DNA from: Bacillota bacterium
GTDB taxonomy: Bacteria; Bacillota; Sulfobacillia; Thermaerobacterales; Thermaerobacteraceae
DNA length: 7,350 bases
Direction of reading: 5' to 3'
Assembly (NCBI GenBank): GCA_003242195.1
Contig: QGUQ01000087.1
Location: 1 to 7,350, forward strand
Position numbers and translations under genes: made by a program. Position 1 is the first letter of the stretch, and every line of letters begins with the position of its first letter. Below are positions 1 to 6,115 of this stretch, piece after piece. The notes beneath the pieces were generated by a model. It saw only the letters and a list, made by a program, of their open reading frames with translations, was not told the DNA's origin and searched no databases.

Positions 1-1
1 C

Positions 2-556
2 GGTATCGCCCTGATCAGCGCGGGCGCTGGCGGCGGCCTGCCGGGCGACGCCGGCGGCCGGGGATCGCCGGCGGGGGCGCTGGCGGTCCTGGTCGCCGCC
101 GTCGCGACCTCGGTTTTCTTCGTTCTCCAGAAGCCGCTGTACCGCCGCTACGGGTCGCTCCAGCTCACCGCCTACTTCTCGTGGGCGGGAACGCTGCCCA
201 TGCTCGTGTTCGCTCCCGGGCTGGCCGGCCACGCGGCCTCCCTGCCGGCCGACGTCCTGCTGGCGGTGATCTACCTAGGGCTCTTCCCGTCGGCGGTGGC
301 CTACGTGGCGTGGGCCTACGCCCTCTCCCGCGCCCCGGCCGGTCTCGTGACCAGCCTGCTGTACCTCAACCCGCCCCTGGCGCTGCTCATTGCCTGGCTG
401 GCCCTGGACGAAGTCCCCTCGGGTCTCGAGCTGGCGGGTGGGGCACTGGCCATCGCCGGCGTGGTCATGGTACAGCGCCTGGGCCGGCCGGCGGCAGAGC
501 GGGCGACGGTCCCGGCGCGGGTGGCCTCCGCCGCGCCCCGGCGGCCCGGAGCCTGA
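2..556 (+). CDS. EamA/DMT-family transporter, C-terminal part (5' end outside window)
   Basis: The open frame runs in from the left edge and gives 184 residues before TGA. It is almost entirely hydrophobic. Four or more membrane segments are visible: one around the FFVLQKPLYRRYG stretch, one around AVIYLGLFPSAVAYVAW, one around LLYLNPPLALLIAWLAL and one around AGGALAIAGVVMVQRLG. The LNPPLALLIAWLALDEVPSG-like region followed by a final GG-A-IAGVVMV helix is the typical end of the second EamA repeat in drug/metabolite transporter superfamily permeases, which usually have ten membrane helices and export or import small metabolites. The substrate cannot be told from sequence. The last 25 or so residues are an Ala/Arg/Pro-rich tail. 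The gene looks more GC-rich than the genes right of the tRNA fragment, consistent with being chromosomal flank rather than element cargo. Family confidence is high, specificity unknown. Confidence 0.88.
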   Translation, partial: GIALISAGAGGGLPGDAGGRGSPAGALAVLVAAVATSVFFVLQKPLYRRYGSLQLTAYFSWAGTLPMLVFAPGLAGHAASLPADVLLAVIYLGLFPSAVAYVAWAYALSRAPAGLVTSLLYLNPPLALLIAWLALDEVPSGLELAGGALAIAGVVMVQRLGRPAAERATVPARVASAAPRRPGA

Positions 557-699
557 GCCACCGGGCACCAGCCGGAGGACGTCAGCAGGCTCAAGACGTA
601 GTGCCAGTAGACAGGCCAGGAAGCCATCTCCGGCCGAGCCCGAGCACGAACGCGCTTCCTCGACCACCCCGGCCATACCCACGGTTCCCGCCTGAGCAC

Positions 700-740
700 A
701 AAAAATCGAAGCCCCGCGAATCCTTGCGGGGCTTCGGTTT
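700..740 (-). terminator. Rho-independent terminator downstream of the tRNA 3' end
   Basis: A 10-bp GC-rich stem (708-717 GAAGCCCCGC with 726-735 GCGGGGCTTC, 8-nt loop) extends by A/T and G-T pairs to 703-740. Read on the minus strand it is followed by a run of six T's (700-705). It lies just after the tRNA CCA end on the minus strand, so it is the natural terminator of the tRNA transcript. It may also stop transporter transcription from the other side, although the plus-strand T run is weak. Confidence 0.85.
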
Positions 741-745
741 CTCGA

Positions 746-780
746 TGGTAGGCCCTGTGGGACTCGAACCCACAACACCC
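746..780 (-). tRNA. 3' fragment of a tRNA gene (T-arm, acceptor 3' strand, CCA)
   Basis: On the minus strand a perfect T-arm is visible at 757-773 (5-bp stem GTGGG/CCCAC, loop TTCGAGT). It is followed by the acceptor 3' strand AGGGCCT (750-756), discriminator A (749) and an encoded CCA (746-748). The matching 5' acceptor strand AGGCCCT, a D-arm and an anticodon arm are absent from the roughly 75 bases where they should lie (774-850), so this is not a functional gene. The GGGTGTT just before the T-arm and the implied A1-U72 pair recall bacterial tRNA-Trp, but discriminator A instead of G argues against it. The amino acid is left unassigned. Confidence 0.85.
746..780. other. Attachment site (att junction) of the integrated element
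   Basis: A tRNA 3' end separated from its 5' half, with a tyrosine integrase gene ending 68 bp away, is the standard product of site-specific integration into a tRNA gene. The chromosomal side keeps the displaced 3' end and its terminator. The rest of the tRNA gene, with a 3' end restored by the element's own copy, should lie at the far (right) end of the element, outside this window. The crossover cannot be placed more finely than within the shared sequence of up to about 35 bp. Confidence 0.75.
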
Positions 781-793
781 TGTTCCCTCCTTA

Positions 794-899
794 TTGTCCA
801 TGGCATTGTTTGGAGTACGATGGCGTAAGGCTTTTTGTCCACTGAGTATCACTGAATATCGCCTGTTATCACTCCCATTCCTGTCAGCATTCCTGTCAG
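794..899. repeat. Short direct repeats beside the att site (candidate integrase arm sites)
   Basis: Three direct-repeat pairs lie between the att core and the integrase C-terminus. TTGTCCA occurs at 794-800 and 835-841. TATCACT occurs at 847-853 and 867-873. CATTCCTGTCAG occurs as a perfect 12-bp tandem at 876-887 and 888-899, inside the integrase gene, where it encodes the repeated LTGM of the C-terminus. Tyrosine integrases with an N-terminal arm-binding domain bind short direct repeats near the core, so some of these may be arm sites. That role is inferred from position only. Confidence 0.4.
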
Positions 900-2084
900 G
901 GGCTTGCCCGTGTGGTCACTCCCGGGGCGTTGCGCCGCCGCTTGCGGCCCCAGGAGGGCATCCATCTCGTCGGCCACTTGCCGCAGCATGGGCGCCATGA
1001 CGTGGGTGTACGTGTCCAGCGTAAGGCTGATCTGGCTGTGACCGAGGAGTTCCTGGACCAAACGGGGATGGACGCCGCGCGCAAGTAGCAATGTGGCCGT
1101 GGTGTGGCGCAGGTCATGGAACCGGATTCGCGGGAGTCCTGCTTCTTTTAAGATGCGGTAGAAAGATCGATTCCTCACGTTGGCCGGGCTGAGTGGCGTG
1201 CCGATGCTGGTCGTGAAGATGAGCCCGTGATCCTGCCAAGCAGCCCCGGCACGCAATCGCTCTTCGGCCTGGCGCACCCGGTGCTCGCGCAGGGCCCCTA
1301 GGGCGACCTGGGGAAGCACAATGGTCCGCTTGGACTTCTCGGATTTCGGCGCAACCAACTGGGGTTGTCCTTTGAGCCATTGGAGCTGACGCTGTACTGT
1401 CAGCGTCCGCTGGTCAAAGTTGACATCTTCCCACTTCAACCCCAAGGCTTCCCCGATTCTCAGCCCGCACGTTGCCGCTAGCACATACAACGCATACAGG
1501 CGGTCCTTCCGGGCCGCCTCGAAAAACCGTTGGACTTCGGATACGTCCAGCGCCCGCTGTTCCTTCTGCGGTGGTTTGGGGCGGTCAACCATATCCGCTA
1601 CATTTTTGCTCAGGATACCCCACCTCACCGCATGACTTAGCGCTTTGTGCAAGACGGCGTGGATCATCGTGGCCGTCCGGGCCAGTCCTTCATCTCGCTT
1701 GATCCGGTAAAGTCGCTGGAGGTGCTGCGGGGTCAACTCCCGCAGCTCCACATCGCCTATGACGCTGACGATATGTCTGACGACATTGCGATATGTGCGC
1801 AGGGAGGACGGGCGCAAGGTCATTGCCGCCACGTCCTCCAACCATCGCTCCAGAAACTCGCGGACGGTCTGTTGGTCGGCTTCTGACGCCAGCAGGCTGT
1901 CCGTGCGCTTGCGCATCAAGTCGAGCAGTTTGGTTTTGGCCTCGGCGTGACTTTTCGCGTAAGCACGGGCCACCTTCTTCTTCCCATTAGGCCCGTAGCC
2001 GAGGAAAAGTTCAGCTACCCACCGGCCATCCTTGCGCCGAAAAATGGACCCCTCGCCGGGCCCGCGCTTTTTCCGCCGGGCCAT
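849..2084 (-). CDS. int: Tyrosine recombinase / site-specific integrase
   Basis: This 411-residue phage/ICE-type integrase would catalyse integration into and excision from the tRNA site. Residues 1-60 are basic and contain the GEGSIFRRKDGRWVAEL-type arm-binding (AP2-like) fold. Residues about 70-165 are the SAM-like core-binding domain. Residues about 175-378 are the catalytic domain. Catalytic residues are all visible: R209 (ATCGLRIGEAL), K247 (PKSEKSKRT), H323 and R326 (HDLRHT), H349 (LLGHSQ) and nucleophile Y359 (LDTYTHV). The ATG at 2084 is preceded by a purine-rich GGGGGGA site about 6 nt upstream. The 30-residue tail past residue 380 is not part of the usual domain and carries the LTGM duplication. 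The gene reads toward the att junction and follows the excisionase-like gene. It appears intact and active; function is highly certain. Confidence 0.96.
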   Translation of the reverse strand: MARRKKRGPGEGSIFRRKDGRWVAELFLGYGPNGKKKVARAYAKSHAEAKTKLLDLMRKRTDSLLASEADQQTVREFLERWLEDVAAMTLRPSSLRTYRNVVRHIVSVIGDVELRELTPQHLQRLYRIKRDEGLARTATMIHAVLHKALSHAVRWGILSKNVADMVDRPKPPQKEQRALDVSEVQRFFEAARKDRLYALYVLAATCGLRIGEALGLKWEDVNFDQRTLTVQRQLQWLKGQPQLVAPKSEKSKRTIVLPQVALGALREHRVRQAEERLRAGAAWQDHGLIFTTSIGTPLSPANVRNRSFYRILKEAGLPRIRFHDLRHTTATLLLARGVHPRLVQELLGHSQISLTLDTYTHVMAPMLRQVADEMDALLGPQAAAQRPGSDHTGKPLTGMLTGMGVITGDIQ

Positions 2085-2118
2085 CGATCATCCCCCCGAA
2101 TCCTGGTGTAATGGGAAA

Positions 2119-2137
2119 CGCCCGGGTGTTCCGGGCG
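2119..2137 (-). terminator. Hairpin between xis and int (weak terminator or attenuator)
   Basis: A perfect 7-bp stem, CGCCCGG (2119-2125) with CCGGGCG (2131-2137) and a 5-nt loop, lies in the 86-bp gap between the excisionase-like and integrase genes. On the minus strand only TTT follows, so termination would be inefficient at best. It could reduce int expression relative to xis, or protect the int mRNA 5' end. Confidence 0.35.
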
Positions 2138-2170
2138 ATCAGGCGGGGAAAAGCTGGGTGCTGGGATCTT

Positions 2171-2389
2171 TCAGCTTCGGGGCCGGGTCTCCTCCCATTC
2201 CGCAATGGCCCGGTCGATCCAGGTTTCCACCCACCGCCGGGGGATGCGAAGGGTCCTGCCGATCCGCAGGGCCGGCCACTCTCCGCGCTGAACCAGCTGG
2301 TAGACATGGGATCGGGAGAGGTTGCAGAGGGCCGCCGCCTGGGCCACGGTGAGGAGTTCCGGAGATCGTTCGCTGGCGGAAACCCGCAT
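2171..2389 (-). CDS. xis: Excisionase-like helix-turn-helix DNA-binding protein
   Basis: This small protein (72 residues from the chosen start) has the layout of the excisionase / MerR-like 'helix-turn-helix domain 17' family. LLTVAQAAALCNLSRSHVYQLVQRGEWPALRIGRTLRIPRRWVETWI contains the HTH (AAALCNLSRSHVYQLV), the wing (GEWPALRIGRTLRIPR) and the final WV..WI helix. Such proteins bind and bend att DNA and steer the integrase toward excision; some act instead as transcription regulators. The ATG at 2389 is chosen over an in-frame TTG at 2416 because GGGAGG sits 7 nt before it. The upstream 437-aa gene stops at 2413, 23 bp before this start, so the genes are probably co-transcribed. Its place directly upstream of int supports the Xis role. 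Confidence 0.82.
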   Translation of the reverse strand: MRVSASERSPELLTVAQAAALCNLSRSHVYQLVQRGEWPALRIGRTLRIPRRWVETWIDRAIAEWEETRPRS

Positions 2390-2396
2390 ACAGGAT

Positions 2397-2402
2397 CCTC
2401 CC
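2397..2402 (-). promoter_or_regulatory. Ribosome binding site that fixes the xis start
   Basis: GGGAGG on the minus strand, with a 7-nt spacer to the ATG at 2389. The same motif and spacing precede the DUF192 gene. Confidence 0.75.
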
Positions 2403-2412
2403 ATTAAAAAGG

Positions 2413-3726
2413 TCAACTTTCAGATGTTACCTTCGCCTGCTTAGCACGGGCTTTTGCCCGTGCTTCCTGGGTCTTCCGCATTCGATCGAATTCGGTAGCG
2501 AGTTCGTGGTGTAGGATGGCCTCCCGATACGCGGCCGTCTCAGGGTCGGGCAACACAGCGTAATAGTGCCCTCCCCACAGGCGCCCTGCCCGTTCCGGCA
2601 GGGCTGCGCGCGAGCGCTCCTTTAGTACCGCTACGAATCGTGCCGCTGGGATCTGCCCGGGTACTTTGGCTTCGATTTGGACGTGGGTTGCGTGGGCAAC
2701 GCAGGTCGTGATATGTGCCCCCATTTCCTGGGCAGCGGTATGCAAGGCGTTGACCAGTTGGAGGCGCTGGCGGTCAGGGATGGGATCCCCACCCTCGGCC
2801 ACGGGCAGGAGTACGAGGATGGTCTTGTTCTTACGCCTGATTTTGGTTGGCGTGTCGGGGGCGCCATCTGCCTTGCCGCCCTGCCCCACGGAGTCCACGC
2901 GCTCGTTGGTAGTTTCCTGCTCGGCCCCCTCCACGGCATCCGCCATGGGCAAGCCTAAGATCTGCGGATCGTCGCTCGCCTGGATCTGCTGCCGACGGCG
3001 AAGCTTGCGCTGGTCGTGGTGGGCCATGGCCCAGAGCTGATCGAACTTCCGTAGGGCCAGCGCTTGGACTGCGGGATCTAGGCGCCAGCGCCGCATGTGA
3101 GTTTGGAGGGTCTGGCGCCACTCCTTGCGCACTTCAGGAACGCCTCGCCCGTACTCGGCCATGGCATCCACGCACCATCGTTGGTACCAGAGTTCTTTGG
3201 GGCTGTAGGTCCTCCACCTGGGGCGTCGCTGCTCGTGCGCACGCCGTTGCTGTAGCAAGGCGAGTAATACGATGCGGCAGGCGCACAGGCGGGTAATTCG
3301 GGTTCGGCGGCCCTTTGGGCGCATTCTTTCGCTAATCCAGGCGATCAATTCGCTGTAATATGTCCAGTTCGGCCCCTGTGGCGGCTCCCAGCAGGCGGGT
3401 GGTCCCAGTAGCAACCATTGGCGCCGTATGTCCGCAGGCGCCGCAACCCGCTTAAACGTTGTATGCACAACCACCGTATTTGGCCCCACCCGGGTAGCAC
3501 GGCCAACGCGGATTAGACGGGCGGCTGTATGGGGCGCAATGGGGTGGACGCCGACACAGCCGCGTTGATCTACAGCCCAATACCCTGGCAAGAGAGGGCG
3601 GCGATTACCCAAAAGACCACCCCCTACCCCATATTTGGACACAATCAGGCCCCAAAAACGACAATAAGGTACTTGCATGACAAAAATAGTTGCGTAATAA
3701 TGCAGATGTGTACGGCGCAAGTGCAA
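2413..3726 (-). CDS. Hypothetical protein with HUH/Y1-transposase-like C-terminal domain (candidate replication initiator)
   Basis: I do not recognise the whole protein. Counted from a TTG at 3726 it has 437 residues. Residues about 50-245 are very basic and rich in Arg and Trp, and match nothing I can name. Residues about 250-297 are a polar linker. Residues about 300-410 resemble the Y1/IS200-REP transposase (HUH) fold in order: a beta strand (KTILVLLPVAEGG), a helix, a second strand with a THVQIEAK motif, a helix (FVAVLKERSRAAL), the LWGGHYYAVLPD strand, and a final helix. HUH is changed to H348-V-Q350. The usual tyrosine position of the last helix looks like Ile, with Y400 nearby. The tail is Lys/Arg/Ala-rich. 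Its position just upstream of xis-int is where AICEs carry their Rep gene, so an initiator role is plausible. Alternatives are a domesticated transposase or a DNA-binding regulator. No start has a good ribosome binding site, so the N-terminus is uncertain. Domain assignment is by eye. Confidence 0.6.
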   Translation of the reverse strand: MHLRRTHLHYYATIFVMQVPYCRFWGLIVSKYGVGGGLLGNRRPLLPGYWAVDQRGCVGVHPIAPHTAARLIRVGRATRVGPNTVVVHTTFKRVAAPADIRRQWLLLGPPACWEPPQGPNWTYYSELIAWISERMRPKGRRTRITRLCACRIVLLALLQQRRAHEQRRPRWRTYSPKELWYQRWCVDAMAEYGRGVPEVRKEWRQTLQTHMRRWRLDPAVQALALRKFDQLWAMAHHDQRKLRRRQQIQASDDPQILGLPMADAVEGAEQETTNERVDSVGQGGKADGAPDTPTKIRRKNKTILVLLPVAEGGDPIPDRQRLQLVNALHTAAQEMGAHITTCVAHATHVQIEAKVPGQIPAARFVAVLKERSRAALPERAGRLWGGHYYAVLPDPETAAYREAILHHELATEFDRMRKTQEARAKARAKQAKVTSES

Positions 3727-3730
3727 ACAA

Positions 3731-4140
3731 TACGCCTATAGCCAACAGAACCGCGTTGGCATAAGGCAAAAGCCGTACACTGTGCAAGACCCGCCATAAG
3801 GCGGGCGCCGCCGCCCCAGCGCTGAGTCGCGGGGACTTGAGCCCCCCGGCACGATGCCGGGCCGGTACTTGGCCGCCGGTTGCCCGCATCCTGCGCTACC
3901 GTGCGGGGGAACACGGGTCGCGGCGCAGTGGTGCGGGTGCCAGCGACCCCCGGAGGGGCCGGTCCAGGCTGGGGGCCTGTGCCGGCGTCCCTTCGGGCCC
4001 AGGGTTGCCATAACCCCGGGATGGGCGGCGGCTGGTTGTAGGGACCCCAGTGGGGCCGGGGGCGTTGTGGTAAGACCTGGGGTTGACGCCCCTGGCCCTG
4101 CTTGGGGTTATTTCGTGGCGGATTGCCCGCCTGACCCTAT
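3731..4140. other. Hairpin-dense GC-rich non-coding region (candidate structured RNA or replication origin)
   Basis: No convincing gene lies between the divergent starts at 3726 and 4257. Instead there is a chain of inverted repeats: 3734-3737/3764-3767 enclosing 3741-3746/3755-3760; 3790-3795/3800-3805 (CCCGCC-ATAA-GGCGGG); 3845-3851/3855-3861 (CCCGGCA/TGCCGGG); 3883-3888/3902-3907; 3915-3921/3943-3949 (GGGTCGC/GCGACCC); 3958-3962/3982-3986 enclosing 3965-3969/3975-3979; 4002-4006/4012-4016; 4045-4048/4052-4055; and a 12-bp stem 4054-4065/4086-4097. ATAAGGC occurs twice (3761-3767 and 3796-3802). The stretch could be a long structured RNA, or a single-strand-folding origin for the neighbouring HUH-like protein. 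Strand and boundaries are unknown. I found no known ribozyme or intron signature in it. Confidence 0.5.
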
Positions 4141-4256
4141 TGTATAACCGATGAGCGGCATATCAAGTCCTATTTTGGGAACCCAACCTTACATAGACAT
4201 GCTTTTATGGATCACAAGGTCTTAAATCGGCCACGCGAGGAGGGATATCGGCATCC
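4141..4256 (+). promoter_or_regulatory. Upstream region of the XRE regulator: dyad and ribosome binding site
   Basis: This AT-richer stretch between the structured block and the regulator start probably holds the regulator's promoter. A small dyad TTGGG-AA-CCCAA lies at 4175-4186 and could be an autoregulatory operator. TATAAC at 4144-4149 resembles a -10 box, but no good -35 sits at the right distance, so no promoter is called. GAGGAGGG at 4237-4244 is a strong Shine-Dalgarno, but 12 nt from the ATG, which is longer than usual. No earlier in-frame start codon would shorten it. Confidence 0.45.
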
Positions 4257-5318
4257 ATGCCGCGCAGGAAAGTCCCCCGCGAGCATCGCTTACCGGAACG
4301 ATTGTCAGAAATCCTGAGACAGCTCCCAGAAGACGTTTCGATGGCCTCGATTTCCCGGACCATTGGGGTGAAGTCCGATGCGGTTGCGCGGTGGGCTCGT
4401 GGGGTGTCCGAACCGAACCTGACACACCTCCTACGGCTCGCGAACTACCTGCAAGTCTCCCTTGACGATCTGTTGGGCCGCAAGTGGAAGCCCCCTACCC
4501 CGACCTTGCCGCCTGGGTGGGCGATGGTGGAGCTTTTCCGTTTCGGCGATGGCTCACCTGAACCCGTGGCATCCGCACCACTACCTGTGGCGTCCGGTAA
4601 CGTGGACGGAAACTTTCGTGGCGTCATGCTTCCAGAATCATGGACGCCAACGGTTCCCTGGGCCGCGCCGGGAGATCTTCTGGTAGTCCGCCACGGTGGC
4701 ACACCGCTTCGGCATGATGCTGTGGTGCTGGTGGATGGTACGGTGGGATATGTGCGGGACCCGGCAGAGAGGGCAGCATCTCATTCTTTGGCGAAGGTGG
4801 GCCAGCTCGATACCCTCCAAGGCCCCCGATCCTATCGGCTCGACGAGGTTTTTGGGGTGATTGTAGCCCATTTGCGGCGCAACCTTCCGCCCCACGCTGC
4901 TTTGCGCCAGCCCGAAGCGCTCTCGGAAAAGGAACTGGTTCAGTACCTGGCTGCCCATTTTGAATTGCCTCTGGAACCGCTACAGGCGATTTTGGCGGAT
5001 CTGGTAAAGCTACGCGAGCAAGTAGCGGAGCGTGTGCCCGACACACCGCCACCTTTCCCTTGGTGGGCGGCGTCTGCTGCAGCCCATACGCCCCCCGGCA
5101 CAACACCTCCGCTGTGGGAACTGTTAGGCCCCGCCGGTGTACAGGCCGTCATTGGCGCGATGCAAGCCTTATATCAGCAATGGTGGGCACAAGCGGATCC
5201 GGAACAGAGGAAGCGGGTGTGGGAGCAATGGCAGAACTTGACGCGGGGTGCCAACTCGGAGGATAATGGGAACAAACGTTCGGAACCGGATGCTGGTGAG
5301 GAGGAACCGCCAGCTTGA
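4257..5318 (+). CDS. XRE-family HTH regulator with LexA/S24-like domain
   Basis: This 353-residue protein is likely the element's master repressor. Residues about 14-73 form a Cro/CI-type HTH (ISRTIGVKSDAVARWARGVSEPNLTHLLRLANYLQVSLDDLLG). Residues about 118-207 match the LexA/CI peptidase fold: LPESWTPTVPWAAPGDLLVV corresponds to the DSM-x-P...GD-L-V-V motif with S128 in the serine position, followed by DAVVLVDG and the closing EVFGVIVAHLRR strand. The lysine of the Ser-Lys dyad is not visible: the matching stretch DGTVGYVRDP has Val/Arg there, so RecA-stimulated self-cleavage is doubtful. Residues 220-260 are helical and charged, then a Pro/Trp-rich part and an acidic tail. It overlaps the peptidase gene by 4 bp (TTGA), which indicates translational coupling and suggests that the peptidase inactivates it, as ImmA does ImmR. 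Divergence from the Rep-like operon suggests it controls that operon. Confidence 0.85.
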   Translation: MPRRKVPREHRLPERLSEILRQLPEDVSMASISRTIGVKSDAVARWARGVSEPNLTHLLRLANYLQVSLDDLLGRKWKPPTPTLPPGWAMVELFRFGDGSPEPVASAPLPVASGNVDGNFRGVMLPESWTPTVPWAAPGDLLVVRHGGTPLRHDAVVLVDGTVGYVRDPAERAASHSLAKVGQLDTLQGPRSYRLDEVFGVIVAHLRRNLPPHAALRQPEALSEKELVQYLAAHFELPLEPLQAILADLVKLREQVAERVPDTPPPFPWWAASAAAHTPPGTTPPLWELLGPAGVQAVIGAMQALYQQWWAQADPEQRKRVWEQWQNLTRGANSEDNGNKRSEPDAGEEEPPA

Positions 5319-5776
5319 TACCGGATTCCGTGCTATTTGAAGAAGCACGCCGCCTTAACGTTTGCTTGCAGTGGATCCAATGGCCGCCCGGCGCGAAGTG
5401 CCGGGGTTTTGCTCTTTACGACCCGCTATGGGAGCGGTGGGTCATTCTCATTGACCGGGAGCTTGAAGTACAGCGGCGGCTATTCCGTTGCGTGCTGGCG
5501 GAGGAGCTGGGGCATGTCGCCACCGGCCATGTGGTGCCCGTCGGGATGGCCCGGTGGTGGGTCATGCGGGCGCGGGCCGAAGAACGGGCCTTTCGCTGGG
5601 CAGCCAACCTGCTGATGCCTCCGCAGGAAGTCGGTAGGATCCTGCAGTGTTTCGGCGCCGACTTGACGGCGGTGGCGGACGCCTTCGACGTGACGGAGGA
5701 CTTCGCCAACCGCGCCCTGGCTCTATACCGAGTGGCCGCCGTGGCCCGTACCCGGATTTACGGGCGCGAAGCGTAG
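5315..5776 (+). CDS. immA: ImmA/IrrE-family metallopeptidase
   Basis: This 153-residue protein resembles anti-repressor proteases of phages and ICEs. The core is RCVLAEELGHVATGH (residues 58-72) followed by RAEERAFRWAANLLMP (87-102). The second motif supplies the usual third zinc-ligand Glu (E89) and the LLMP signature. The first His of the HExxH motif is Glu here (E63-E-L-G-H67), a variant I recall from other Firmicutes prophage members; whether it keeps zinc-dependent activity is unclear. The family cleaves its cognate HTH repressor to induce the element. Start: the TTG at 5315 overlaps the regulator's TGA, and GAGGAGGA lies about 10 nt before it; no nearby in-frame ATG fits better. The last 54 bp overlap the convergent DUF192 gene. 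The symbol is given by family and context, not by orthology. Confidence 0.82.
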   Translation: MIPDSVLFEEARRLNVCLQWIQWPPGAKCRGFALYDPLWERWVILIDRELEVQRRLFRCVLAEELGHVATGHVVPVGMARWWVMRARAEERAFRWAANLLMPPQEVGRILQCFGADLTAVADAFDVTEDFANRALALYRVAAVARTRIYGREA

Positions 5777-6100
5777 CTGATCGCCGACCTTAACATCCCG
5801 CGCCCCACCCGCAGGCACTTCGAGGACGGCCCTGGCGCCGGGGCACGGCCGGGCGATGCGCCACGGCGCCAGGGCGCGGTCCACGCGGAGGACGCGGCCC
5901 GAGGTATCCAGGTAGATGGCGTCGATGGGGAAGCGCATTCCGAGGGTGTGGATGGCGTTGCATGGGCGGAGGAGAAGGCCATGGTCGGGAGGGAGGTGGG
6001 AGCGGAACATCAAGCCCAGGCAGCGACGCCAGAAGGTGTGAGCATCTTCAACATATAGCGCGACGATTTGGCCGGTATTGGCGTTTTCCACCCTCCACAT
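5723..6100 (-). CDS. DUF192 family protein
   Basis: The protein has 125 residues from the chosen start. DUF192 hallmarks are clear: FWRRCLGLMFRSHLPPDHGLLL (residues 23-44), CNAIHTLGMRFPIDAIYLD (47-65, the conserved 'h-x-x-M-x-x-P-D-x-x-F-L-D' strand), and VLEVPAGGARDVKVGDQL (92-109, the C-terminal lElpaG...GD motif). The biochemical function of DUF192 is not established; members are small, often secreted or membrane-linked. No signal peptide is seen here, so this one is probably cytoplasmic. The ATG at 6100 is chosen because GGGAGG lies 7 nt upstream; an ATG at 6106 would leave almost no spacer. It is the first gene downstream of the repeat cluster, so those repeats lie exactly where its promoter should be. 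It may be element cargo. Confidence 0.88.
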   Translation of the reverse strand: MWRVENANTGQIVALYVEDAHTFWRRCLGLMFRSHLPPDHGLLLRPCNAIHTLGMRFPIDAIYLDTSGRVLRVDRALAPWRIARPCPGARAVLEVPAGGARDVKVGDQLRFAPVNPGTGHGGHSV

Positions 6101-6107
6101 GGTCATT

Positions 6108-6113
6108 CCTCCC
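6108..6113 (-). promoter_or_regulatory. Ribosome binding site that fixes the DUF192 start
   Basis: GGGAGG on the minus strand, with a 7-nt spacer to the ATG at 6100. It ends 2 bp before the first 9-bp repeat. Confidence 0.75.
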
Positions 6114-6115
6114 AA

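Noticed and set aside
746..780. Firm assignment of the target as tRNA-Trp
   Set aside because: GGGTGTT before the T-arm and the implied A1-U72 pair fit, but the discriminator base is A rather than the G expected in bacterial tRNA-Trp, and the anticodon is not in the window.
591..842. Minus-strand open frame across the tRNA fragment, containing VVGSSPTGPT
   Set aside because: This peptide is the well-known translation artefact of a tRNA T-arm and CCA end; the frame also reads through the terminator hairpin.
746..850. A complete tRNA gene
   Set aside because: The 5' acceptor strand, D-arm and anticodon arm cannot be found on the minus strand upstream of the T-arm; only the 3' part is present.
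2390..2416. TTG at 2416 as the start of the excisionase gene
   Set aside because: It has no good ribosome binding site, while GGGAGG with a 7-nt spacer precedes the ATG at 2389.
3854..4147. 97-codon plus-strand open frame in the structured block
   Set aside because: The product is dominated by Gly, Pro, Ala and Cys, has no recognisable motif or ribosome binding site, and every base overlaps strong inverted repeats. It is typical of chance open frames in GC-rich DNA.
3731..4200. Hammerhead ribozyme, HDV-like ribozyme or group II intron
   Set aside because: CCGATGAG at 4148-4155 is one base off the hammerhead core and lacks the partner segments. The stems near 3958-3986 do not complete an HDV pseudoknot. 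No intron domain V or reverse transcriptase was found.
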